DNA of 7,386 bases, taken from contig JAEWJG010000354.1 in assembly GCA_023386675.1 (NCBI GenBank), positions 1-7,386 on the forward strand, given 5' to 3'. Shown one piece after another: positions 1-6,110 of this stretch; positions within the stretch are counted from its first letter, which is position 1; each line of letters opens with the position of its first letter. The DNA is from Actinomycetes bacterium (GTDB lineage Bacteria > Actinomycetota > Actinomycetes > Actinomycetales > Microbacteriaceae). Below the pieces are notes generated by a model, which saw nothing but the letters and a program-made list of their open reading frames with translations, searched no databases and was not told where the DNA came from. Made by a program: the position numbers and the translations under genes.

Positions 1-126
1 GTCGTGGGTGCCGCCGTCTCGGCCACGACCGCGTGGGCGCGCGCCGGAGTGCGCCGCGGCCCGCTCACCCCGCTCGTCCGCTCGGCCGTCGCCCCCGTCT
101 GCGCCGGCTTCGCGCCCGTCCTCTGA
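1..126 (+). CDS. 3' end of an unidentified gene (partial)
   Basis: Frame 1 is open from the window edge to a TGA at 124-126 and encodes the last 41 residues of a protein, ending in AGFAPVL. Nearly all third codon positions are G or C, matching the genes downstream, so this is very likely real coding sequence. The visible tail is rich in Ala, Val, Arg and Pro, with short hydrophobic stretches around a basic segment (WARAGVRRG). This would suit a membrane protein or an arginine-rich C-terminus, but no family motif is visible and I do not recognise the product. A strong hairpin begins about 35 nt after the stop and the ileS promoter lies about 125 nt after it, so this gene is probably a separate transcription unit. 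Confidence 0.7.
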   Translation, partial: VVGAAVSATTAWARAGVRRGPLTPLVRSAVAPVCAGFAPVL

Positions 127-137
127 CCGACCCGCCT

Positions 138-159
138 CCCCCTCCCCATCCCCATCCCC
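138..159 (-). other. Four-run G-quadruplex motif on the minus strand (C-runs on plus)
   Basis: The plus strand carries C-runs at 138-142, 144-147, 150-153 and 156-159, separated by T, AT and AT. The minus strand therefore reads four runs of at least four G with loops of 1-2 nt, which is a canonical tight four-tetrad quadruplex motif. It lies just after the stop of the upstream gene and directly before the palindrome at 161-218, on the template strand for plus-strand transcription. A role in transcription termination or pausing is inference. Confidence 0.6.
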
Positions 160-160
160 G

Positions 161-218
161 TGAAGTGCAGGTAGTTGCGGTGCCGCACGGCGTGTCGACC
201 GCAACAAGCTGCACTTCA
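161..218 (+). terminator. 21-bp imperfect inverted repeat, probable terminator of the upstream gene
   Basis: The arm at 161-181 (TGAAGTGCAG, then GTAGTTGCGGT) pairs with 198-218 (ACCGCAAC, AAG, CTGCACTTCA). There are 10 perfect outer pairs and 8 perfect inner pairs around a small internal mismatch, with a 16-nt loop at 182-197. CCCC at 156-159 and GGGG at 219-222 could extend the stem past one unpaired G at 160. No T-tract follows, which is common for hairpins after actinobacterial genes. The position after the upstream stop and before the ileS -10 element supports termination. An operator or dispersed repeat is also possible. Confidence 0.5.
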
Positions 219-251
219 GGGGAGGACGGATGCGCAGGGGTGGGGAGCGGA

Positions 252-257
252 TAAGAT
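252..257 (+). promoter_or_regulatory. Probable -10 element of the ileS operon promoter
   Basis: TAAGAT matches the actinobacterial TANNNT -10 pattern. It would place transcription start near 263-265, only a few nucleotides before the first base of the T-box basal helix at 268. I see no convincing -35 hexamer 16-19 nt upstream. The call rests on the -10 match and on the fit with the start of the riboswitch structure. Confidence 0.45.
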
Positions 258-263
258 AGATGG

Positions 264-473
264 CACAGGCTGTGATCCGGGTATCGCCGGGGAGTCTTCG
301 GAAGAACGGCGGCGCGCGAGCGGCGCTCACTAGAACCGAACGGGACCGGCCCGTCACAGCCGAATGATGAGAGGCCCTCCCCGGCGACGGCGGCGGAGCG
401 GGCAAGCGGGGTGGTACCGCGACGGGCGTGCGAGCGTTCGGCGTCCTCGTGCAGCATGTGAACCTGCCAGGAG
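264..473 (+). promoter_or_regulatory. T-box riboswitch of ileS (actinobacterial, translational type)
   Basis: The T-box sequence TGGTACCGCG is present at 412-421. The flanking segments fold as an antisequestrator. Helix A1 pairs 407-411 with 445-449. The seven-nt bulge TGGTACC (412-418) follows. Helix A2 pairs 419-421 with 442-444 and continues as 423-428 with 435-440. UGGU should pair with the 3' ACCA end of tRNA-Ile; the last U fits discriminator base A73. An isoleucine specifier ATC lies at 283-285 in a short hairpin region, consistent with the ultrashort Stem I known for actinobacterial ileS leaders. A candidate Stem III spans 374-403, and the segment at 331-361 resembles the Stem II/IIA-B region. 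No U-tract terminator is present, so control should be by SD exposure: uncharged tRNA-Ile would stabilise the antisequestrator and allow translation. The exact Stem I fold was not resolved by eye. Confidence 0.92.
444..473 (+). promoter_or_regulatory. ileS Shine-Dalgarno sequence and predicted sequestrator hairpin
   Basis: AGGAG at 469-473 lies 4 nt before the ATG at 478. TCCT at 444-447 can pair with AGGA at 469-472, and GCAG at 451-454 with CTGC at 464-467, leaving a 9-nt loop at 455-463. This hairpin would hide the SD. Bases 444-447 are also needed for antisequestrator helices A1 and A2, so the two folds are mutually exclusive, as expected for a translational T-box. The hairpin is an inference from hand pairing. 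Confidence 0.65.
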
Positions 474-477
474 AGAG

Positions 478-3400
478 ATGCCGTACCCCAAGTCGCCGAG
501 CGAGCAGTCGCCGAGCGAGCAGTCGCCGAGCGCAGCCGAGCGCCCGGATGTCACCGCGTCCCCTGTCTTCCCCGAGATCGAGACCGACGTCCTGAAGTTC
601 TGGGACGAGGACGGCACCTTCCGCGCCTCCATCGACAACCGCGACGGCGCCGAGGAGTGGGTCTTCTACGACGGGCCGCCGTTCGCCAACGGGCTGCCGC
701 ACTACGGCCACCTGCTGACCGGCTACGCGAAGGATGTCTTCCCGCGCTTCCAGACCATGCGCGGCAAGAAGGTCGAGCGCCGGTTCGGCTGGGACACGCA
801 CGGCCTGCCCGCGGAGCTGGAGGCGGAGCGGCAGCTCGGCATCACCGACAAGAGCCAGATCGAGGAGATGGGCCTCGCCGCGTTCAACCAGGCGGCGAAG
901 GACTCCGTGCTCCGCTACACGCGGGAGTGGCGCGAGTACGTCACCCGCCAGGCGCGGTGGGTCGACTTCGACAACGACTACAAGACGCTCGACACGTCCT
1001 ACATGGAGTCGGTCATCTGGGCGTTCAAGCAGCTGCACGAGAAGGGCCTCGCCTACGAGGGCTACCGCGTCCTCCCGTACTGCTGGCGCGACCAGACCCC
1101 GCTGTCCAACCACGAACTGCGGATGGACGACGACGTCTACAAGATGCGGCAGGACCAGACAGTCACCGTCACCTTCCCGCTGGTCGGCGAGAAGGCGGAG
1201 GTGCTCGGGCTCACCGGCGTTCGCGCCCTCGCCTGGACGACCACGCCGTGGACGCTGCCGACCAACCTCGCGCTCGCCGTCGGCCCCGACATCGAGTACG
1301 CGGTCGTCCCGTCCGGCCCGAACGGCGCCGCCGACTCGTACGGCGCTCCCGACCAGGAGGTGCTCAGCGGCCGCTACCTGATCGCCGCGAGCCTCCTCGG
1401 CAACTACGCCAAGGATCTCGGCTACGAGTCCGCCGCCGACGCCCTCGGGGCCGTGACCGGCACCGTCCGCGGCTCCGAGCTCGAGGGCGTCGAGTACGAC
1501 CGTCTCTGGGACTTCTACGCCGACACCGAGAAGTGGGGCACGCAGAACGCGTGGCGCATCCTCGTCGACGACTACGTCACCGTCGAGGACGGCACCGGCA
1601 TCGTCCACCAGGCGCCCGCCTACGGCGAGGACGACCAGCGTGTCACCGAGAAGGCCGGCATCCCGGTCATCATCTCGGTCGACGACGGCGGCCGCTTCCT
1701 GCCCGACGTTCCGGAGGTCGCGGGCCTGCAGGTCTTCGACGCCAACAAGCCGCTGACCCGGATGCTGAAGGAGCAGGGCCGCCTGCTGCGCCAGGCGAGC
1801 TACGAGCACTCGTACCCGCACTGCTGGCGCTGCCGCAACCCGCTCATCTACAAGGCCGTGTCGAGCTGGTTCGTGCGCGTCACCGACTTCCGCGACCGGA
1901 TGGGTGAGCTGAACCAGGAGATCACCTGGGTGCCGGAGAACGTCAAGGACGGCCAGTTCGGCAAGTGGCTGGCCGGCGCCCGCGACTGGTCGGTCTCCCG
2001 CAACCGGTACTTCGGTTCGCCGATCCCGGTGTGGAAGAGCGACGACCCGGCGTACCCGCGCGTCGACGTGTACGGGTCGCTGGAGGAGCTGGAGCGCGAC
2101 TTCGGCCGACTCCCGGTGAACGCGGCCGGGGAGCCGGACCTGCACCGTCCCTTCATCGACGACCTGACGCGCCCGAATCCGGACGACCCGACCGGCCGCT
2201 CGACCATGCGCCGCATCCCGGATGTGCTGGACGTGTGGTTCGACTCCGGATCGATGCCGTTCGCGCAGGTGCACTATCCGTTCGAGAATCACGACTGGTT
2301 CGACACGCACAACCCGGCCGACTTCATCGTCGAGTACATCGGGCAGACGCGCGGCTGGTTCTACCTGCTGCACACGCTCGCGACCGCGCTGTTCGACCGG
2401 CCCGCGTTCAAGAACGTGATCAGCCACGGCATCGTGCTGGGCAGCGACGGGCAGAAGATGTCCAAGTCGCTGCGCAACTACCCCGACGTCAACGAGGTCT
2501 TCGACCGCGACGGCTCGGACGCGATGCGCTGGTTCCTCATGTCGAGCCCGGTGCTGCGCGGCGGCAACCTCGTCGTCACCGAGGAGGGCATCCGCGAGGG
2601 CGTCCGCCAGGTGCTGCTTCCGCTGTGGAACACCTGGTACTTCTTCTCGCTGTACGCCAACGCGACGGGCTACGAGGCCAAGCGCTCCACCGCGTCCACC
2701 GACGTGCTCGACCGCTACCTGCTCGCCAAGACGCGCGACCTGGTCGAGGCCGTCACGGCCGACCTGGAGGGGCTGGACTCGACGCTCGCCGCCGCCAAAC
2801 TGCGCGACTTCGCCGACGTGCTCACCAACTGGTACGTGCGCCGCTCGCGCGACCGGTTCTGGGAGGGCGTGGATGAGGACGGCCGCGGCACCGAGGCGTT
2901 CGACACGCTGTACACGGTGCTGGAGACGCTGACGCGCGTCGCAGCCCCGCTGCTGCCGCTCGTCAGCGAGCGCATCTGGAAGGACCTCACCGGGGGTCGC
3001 TCCGTCCACCTCACGGACTGGCCGGACGCGGACGAGTTCCCGGCCGACGACGCGCTGGTGGATGCGATGGACCGCATCCGCGCCATCAGCTCCACCGCGC
3101 TGTCCCTGCGCAAGCAGGCCGGCCGCCGCGTGCGTCTGCCGCTCGCGTCGCTGACCGTGGTGGCCGAGAACGCGGAGGCGCTGCGTCCGTTCGAGGGCAT
3201 CCTGCGCGACGAGCTCAACGTCAAGGCGGTCGAGCTGGTCGAGCTGCAGGACGACAGCGCGGCGCGCTACGGCATCACGAGCAAGCTGACTGTGAACGCC
3301 CGTGCGGCGGGTCCGCGCCTGGGCAAGCAGGTGCAGCAGGTCATCCAGGCGGCTCGCGCGGGCGACTGGTCGGAGTCGGACGGCGTCGTGACCGTCGGCG

Positions 3401-3837
3401 GCATCGCGCTCGTCGAGGGGGAGTACGACCTCGTGCTGGAGACCGCAGGCAGCGGCGATGACAGCTCGGCCCTGGCGCTGCTCGCGGGCGGCGGCTTCGT
3501 GCTGCTCGACACCGCGACCACGCCGGAGCTCGAGGCCGAGGGCCTGGCCCGCGACGTCATCCGCGCCGTGCAGGACACCCGGAAGGCGGCCGGGCTGGAC
3601 GTGAGCGACCGCATCCGGCTCAGCCTGACGTTCGAGCACGAGGACGACGCGCGTGCGCTCGGCCTCGCCGGCGACGTCGACATCGCGACGGAGACGCTGG
3701 CCCTGGCCGTGCAGGTGTCGGCCGAGGGAGCATCGAGCGAGGACGCGGCGTTCGCACAGGGCTTCGGCGCCGGGCAGTTCGCCAACGCCGGCGCGTTCAC
3801 CGTCGGCGTGACCAAGGTGGAGGAGGCGGCGCTGTGA
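478..3837 (+). CDS. ileS: Isoleucyl-tRNA synthetase (eukaryote-like, type 2)
   Basis: This 1119-residue cytoplasmic class I synthetase charges tRNA-Ile with isoleucine. Visible landmarks in order are PPFANG (67-72) and HYGH (75-78), the HIGH signature; the CP1 editing domain with WTTTPWTLPTN (253-263) and GTGIVHQAPAYGEDD (372-386); a CWRC cysteine pair (449-452); WFDSGSMPFAQ; KMSKS (660-664); and the anticodon-binding domain with NWYVRRSRDRFW (from 784). Both catalytic signatures and the editing Asp region are intact. The length and the PFANGLPHYGHLL form fit the type 2 IleRS found in actinobacteria and eukaryotes; that family is typically less sensitive to mupirocin, so tolerance here is inference. 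The ATG at 478 is chosen because AGGAG precedes it and the T-box ends there. An in-frame ATG at 364 lies inside the riboswitch. The N-terminus carries an SPSEQ repeat. The stop overlaps the folC start. Confidence 0.98.
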   Translation: MPYPKSPSEQSPSEQSPSAAERPDVTASPVFPEIETDVLKFWDEDGTFRASIDNRDGAEEWVFYDGPPFANGLPHYGHLLTGYAKDVFPRFQTMRGKKVERRFGWDTHGLPAELEAERQLGITDKSQIEEMGLAAFNQAAKDSVLRYTREWREYVTRQARWVDFDNDYKTLDTSYMESVIWAFKQLHEKGLAYEGYRVLPYCWRDQTPLSNHELRMDDDVYKMRQDQTVTVTFPLVGEKAEVLGLTGVRALAWTTTPWTLPTNLALAVGPDIEYAVVPSGPNGAADSYGAPDQEVLSGRYLIAASLLGNYAKDLGYESAADALGAVTGTVRGSELEGVEYDRLWDFYADTEKWGTQNAWRILVDDYVTVEDGTGIVHQAPAYGEDDQRVTEKAGIPVIISVDDGGRFLPDVPEVAGLQVFDANKPLTRMLKEQGRLLRQASYEHSYPHCWRCRNPLIYKAVSSWFVRVTDFRDRMGELNQEITWVPENVKDGQFGKWLAGARDWSVSRNRYFGSPIPVWKSDDPAYPRVDVYGSLEELERDFGRLPVNAAGEPDLHRPFIDDLTRPNPDDPTGRSTMRRIPDVLDVWFDSGSMPFAQVHYPFENHDWFDTHNPADFIVEYIGQTRGWFYLLHTLATALFDRPAFKNVISHGIVLGSDGQKMSKSLRNYPDVNEVFDRDGSDAMRWFLMSSPVLRGGNLVVTEEGIREGVRQVLLPLWNTWYFFSLYANATGYEAKRSTASTDVLDRYLLAKTRDLVEAVTADLEGLDSTLAAAKLRDFADVLTNWYVRRSRDRFWEGVDEDGRGTEAFDTLYTVLETLTRVAAPLLPLVSERIWKDLTGGRSVHLTDWPDADEFPADDALVDAMDRIRAISSTALSLRKQAGRRVRLPLASLTVVAENAEALRPFEGILRDELNVKAVELVELQDDSAARYGITSKLTVNARAAGPRLGKQVQQVIQAARAGDWSESDGVVTVGGIALVEGEYDLVLETAGSGDDSSALALLAGGGFVLLDTATTPELEAEGLARDVIRAVQDTRKAAGLDVSDRIRLSLTFEHEDDARALGLAGDVDIATETLALAVQVSAEGASSEDAAFAQGFGAGQFANAGAFTVGVTKVEEAAL
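493..532 (+). repeat. 15-bp in-frame tandem repeat in the ileS N-terminus
   Basis: The unit TCGCCGAGCGAGCAG occurs exactly at 493-507 and 508-522, followed by 10 matching bases at 523-532. It encodes SPSEQ-SPSEQ-SPS within the first 20 residues of IleRS, upstream of the conserved catalytic core. The unit is a multiple of three, so copy-number change would keep the frame. Confidence 0.9.
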
Positions 3838-5201
3838 GCGACGACGAGGACTTCCGCGACCGCGCGGACGAGGTCTACCAGGCATTGCTCGCCCGGGTGG
3901 GTGAGGGGGCGCCCGAGCGACGCCTCGACGCCACCCGGCGTGCCGTGGAGCTGCTGGGCGACCCGCAGCGGGCGTACCCGATCATCCACATCACCGGCAC
4001 GAACGGCAAGACGTCGACCAGCCGCATCGCCGAGAGCCTGCTGCGCGCCTACGGACTGCGGACCGGTCTGCTCACGAGCCCCCACCTGGTGCGGTTCAAC
4101 GAGCGCATCGTCATCGACGGCGAGCCGATCGAGGACGAGGCGCTGGTGCGCAACTGGGACGACATCAGCCCCTACCTCGACATCGTGGATGCGGAGCTGG
4201 AGGAGCAGGGCAAGGCGCCGCTGACGTTCTTCGAGGCGCTGACCGCGCTGGCCTTCGCCGCGTTCGCGGACGCCCCGGTGGATGTCGCGGTGATCGAGGT
4301 CGGCATGGGCGGCGAGTGGGATTCGACCAACGTCGGAGACGGACAGGTCGCCGTGTTCACCCCGATCGCGCTCGACCACACCAAGGCTCTCGGTGACACG
4401 GTCGAGGAGATCGCGCGCACCAAGTCCGGCATCATCAAGCCGTCCGCCGACGTCGTGTCGTCGGCGCAGTCGCCGGAGGCGGACCGTGTGCTGCGGGAGG
4501 CGTCCGAGCTGACCGAGTCGACGTTCGCCGAGCAGCCGCGCGAGTTCGACGTCGCCGCGACGCGCGTCGCCGTCGGCGGCCAGCTCGTGACGATCCGGGG
4601 CCGGGCGGCCACCTACGAGGACGTCTTCCTGCCGCTCTACGGCGACCACCAGGCGCAGAACGCCGCCGTCGCGGTCGCTGCGGTCGAGACGTTCCTCGGC
4701 CGGGGCACGCAGCCGCTGAAGGCGGACCTGGTCGAAGAGGGCTTCGCGACGGCGACCTCGCCTGGGCGCCTGCAGCTGATCGGCATCGAGCCGAGCATCC
4801 TGGTGGATGCGGCGCACAACCCGGCAGGTGCTGAGACCCTCGCCGAGGCGCTGCGCAGCTACTTCGACTTCGACGAGATCACGTTCGTCGTCGGCATCCT
4901 CGAGGACAAGGACGCACGCGGCGTCGTCCGTGCGCTCGCCCCGGTGGCGACGCAGTTCTTCGTGACGCAGCCGGGCTCCGACCGCGCCCGCGACGCCGAG
5001 GACTTCGGCGACCTGGTGCGCGAGGAGGTCGGCGACGAGGCGGTCATCGTCTACTCGGACGCCATCGACGCGCTCGAGGGCGCCCGTGAGTGGGCGCAGG
5101 ACGGCCCGAAACGCGCGGTCGTCGTCGCGGGCAGCATCGTGCTCGTCGGACAGGCGATGGCGTACGCCGAGAGCCAGGAGTGGAAGCAGGCGGCGTCGTG
5201 A
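3834..5201 (+). CDS. folC: Bifunctional folylpolyglutamate synthase / dihydrofolate synthase
   Basis: This 455-residue Mur-ligase-like cytoplasmic enzyme adds glutamate to dihydropteroate and/or to folates, using ATP. Visible motifs are the P-loop TGTNGKTS (54-61), TSPHLVRFNERI (81-92), the Mg/ATP segment VIEVGMGGEWDSTN (153-166), LDHTKALG (180-187), KSGIIKP (197-203, with the Lys that is carbamylated in this family), and the C-terminal domain motif DAAHNP (325-330). Length and motif order are normal for FolC. Sequence alone does not show whether it has both activities. The GTG start overlaps the ileS stop as GTGA (3834-3837), and a strong GGAGGAGG at 3819-3826 sits inside the ileS 3' end, 7 nt before the start. 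Translation is therefore probably coupled to ileS but also has its own good ribosome binding site. It overlaps the next gene by 4 nt. Confidence 0.97.
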   Translation: MSDDEDFRDRADEVYQALLARVGEGAPERRLDATRRAVELLGDPQRAYPIIHITGTNGKTSTSRIAESLLRAYGLRTGLLTSPHLVRFNERIVIDGEPIEDEALVRNWDDISPYLDIVDAELEEQGKAPLTFFEALTALAFAAFADAPVDVAVIEVGMGGEWDSTNVGDGQVAVFTPIALDHTKALGDTVEEIARTKSGIIKPSADVVSSAQSPEADRVLREASELTESTFAEQPREFDVAATRVAVGGQLVTIRGRAATYEDVFLPLYGDHQAQNAAVAVAAVETFLGRGTQPLKADLVEEGFATATSPGRLQLIGIEPSILVDAAHNPAGAETLAEALRSYFDFDEITFVVGILEDKDARGVVRALAPVATQFFVTQPGSDRARDAEDFGDLVREEVGDEAVIVYSDAIDALEGAREWAQDGPKRAVVVAGSIVLVGQAMAYAESQEWKQAAS

Positions 5202-5614
5202 CCGACGCGCCGGCGCCCGAAGCCGGTCGGCCCGCCCGGCCGCGCCGTCAGCGCTCCCTGCGGGAGATGCTCGGCTCCATCGTCCTCGGCTTCGAGCTGC
5301 TGGTGGTCTTCCTCGGCGCGCTGGTGCTGTTCGGCCTGCACTCGCTGCCCGCCTGGGTCGCGCTCGGCGGGGGAGCGGCGCTGATCGTGCTGATGATCGT
5401 CGCGATCGGGCTGCTGCGGAACACCGTGGGCGTGGTCCTGGGATGGATCGTGCAGCTCGTCCTCGTCGCCGCCGGCCTCCTCGTCCCCGCCTTCTTCATC
5501 GTCGGCGCGATCTTCACCGCCATGTGGGCGTACTGCATGATCGCCGCCGCGCGCATCGACCGAAACAATCAGGCGGCCGCACGGGCCGCCGGCAACGGAA
5601 CGGAGAACCCATGA
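5198..5614 (+). CDS. DUF4233-family small membrane protein
   Basis: This 138-residue protein of unknown function resembles the DUF4233 family, which in actinobacteria typically sits between folC and ndk. The N-terminal 20 residues are Pro/Arg-rich and presumably cytosolic. RSLREMLGSIVLGFELLVV then opens the first of about four hydrophobic helices (roughly 25-47, 53-73, 76-96 and 98-117), and the tail is polar and Asn/Ala-rich. There are no catalytic motifs and no cleavable signal peptide. The GTG start overlaps the folC stop as GTGA. The nearest SD-like sequences (GGAAG at 5182-5186, AGG at 5188-5190) are weak, suggesting dependence on coupling to folC. A longer in-frame reading starting further upstream at 5090 would lie inside folC and was not chosen. 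Its 3' end overlaps ndk by 4 nt. Family assignment rests on sequence style plus context. Confidence 0.85.
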   Translation: MTDAPAPEAGRPARPRRQRSLREMLGSIVLGFELLVVFLGALVLFGLHSLPAWVALGGGAALIVLMIVAIGLLRNTVGVVLGWIVQLVLVAAGLLVPAFFIVGAIFTAMWAYCMIAAARIDRNNQAAARAAGNGTENP

Positions 5615-6033
5615 CCACTGCCGTCGAAGAGACCCTCGTCCTCATCAAGCCCGACGGGGTCGCCCGCAGCCTGACCGGGGAGATCCTGCGCCGCATCGAG
5701 GCCAAGGGCTACTCGCTCGTCGACCTGAAGATGCTGCAGGCCGATCGTGAGCTGCTCGCGCAGCACTACGCGGAGCACGAGGGCAAGCCGTTCTACGAGC
5801 CGCTGGTGGAGTTCATGGAATCCGGCCCCATTGTGGCCATCCGCCTCGCGGGCAACCGCGTCATCGAGGGCTTCCGCTCGCTTGCGGGTGCGACCGACCC
5901 GACGACCGCCGCGCCCGGCACCATCCGCGGCGATCTGGCTCGCGACTGGGGCCTGAAGGTCCAGCAGAATCTCGTGCACGGCTCCGACTCGCCCGAGTCC
6001 GCCGAGCGCGAGCTCGCCCTCTGGTTCGGCTGA
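5611..6033 (+). CDS. ndk: Nucleoside diphosphate kinase
   Basis: This 140-residue cytoplasmic enzyme transfers the gamma-phosphate from ATP to other NDPs through a phosphohistidine. Landmarks are LVLIKPDGVAR (9-19), the GTIRGDLA segment (103-110) and the active-site block NLVHGSDSPESAERE (120-134), with catalytic His123. Length and motif order are those of a standard bacterial Ndk, and no key residue is missing. The ATG overlaps the stop of the DUF4233 gene as ATGA. GGAG at 5602-5605 lies 5 nt before the ATG. It is the last gene of the ileS-folC-DUF4233-ndk operon and is followed 18 nt later by a long hairpin. It may be regulated indirectly by the upstream T-box through read-through and translational coupling, which is inference. 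Confidence 0.98.
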   Translation: MTTAVEETLVLIKPDGVARSLTGEILRRIEAKGYSLVDLKMLQADRELLAQHYAEHEGKPFYEPLVEFMESGPIVAIRLAGNRVIEGFRSLAGATDPTTAAPGTIRGDLARDWGLKVQQNLVHGSDSPESAERELALWFG

Positions 6034-6051
6034 CTCCCGCTCCTCGCACGA

Positions 6052-6103
6052 GTTGACGCAACGCGCCGTCCGGTCACACGACCGGGCGGCGTGTTGCGTC
6101 AAC
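6052..6103 (+). terminator. 23-bp hairpin between convergent ndk and VKOR genes
   Basis: The arm at 6052-6074 (GTTGACGCAACG, then CGCCGTCCGGT) pairs with 6081-6103 (ACCGGGCGGCGT, then GTTGCGTCAAC) around the loop CACACG. All 23 positions pair in plus-strand RNA if two G-U wobbles are allowed (6063 with 6092, 6069 with 6086). In minus-strand RNA these become A-C mismatches. It lies 18 nt after the ndk stop and 7 nt from the VKOR stop, so it can serve both genes. No U-tract follows on either strand. Confidence 0.8.
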
Positions 6104-6110
6104 CAGTCGG

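Noticed and set aside
219..245. G-quadruplex on the plus strand
   Set aside because: Only three runs of four G are present (219-222, 237-240, 242-245), with one long spacer. This is much weaker than the minus-strand motif at 138-159.
364..477. In-frame upstream ATG that would lengthen IleRS by 38 residues
   Set aside because: This segment is T-box RNA (Stem III, TGGTACC, sequestrator). There is no SD before 364, and the encoded residues are Arg-rich and unlike an IleRS N-terminus.
657..1907. 416-codon plus-strand alternative frame inside ileS
   Set aside because: The product is extremely Arg/Ala-rich and overlaps the catalytic and editing domains of IleRS in another frame; this is a high-GC shadow.
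3267..4817. 516-codon open frame on the minus strand opposite ileS and folC
   Set aside because: It is antisense to two genes with clear motifs, has no recognisable domain, and its Arg/Val/Asp-rich composition is what GC-rich antisense frames produce.
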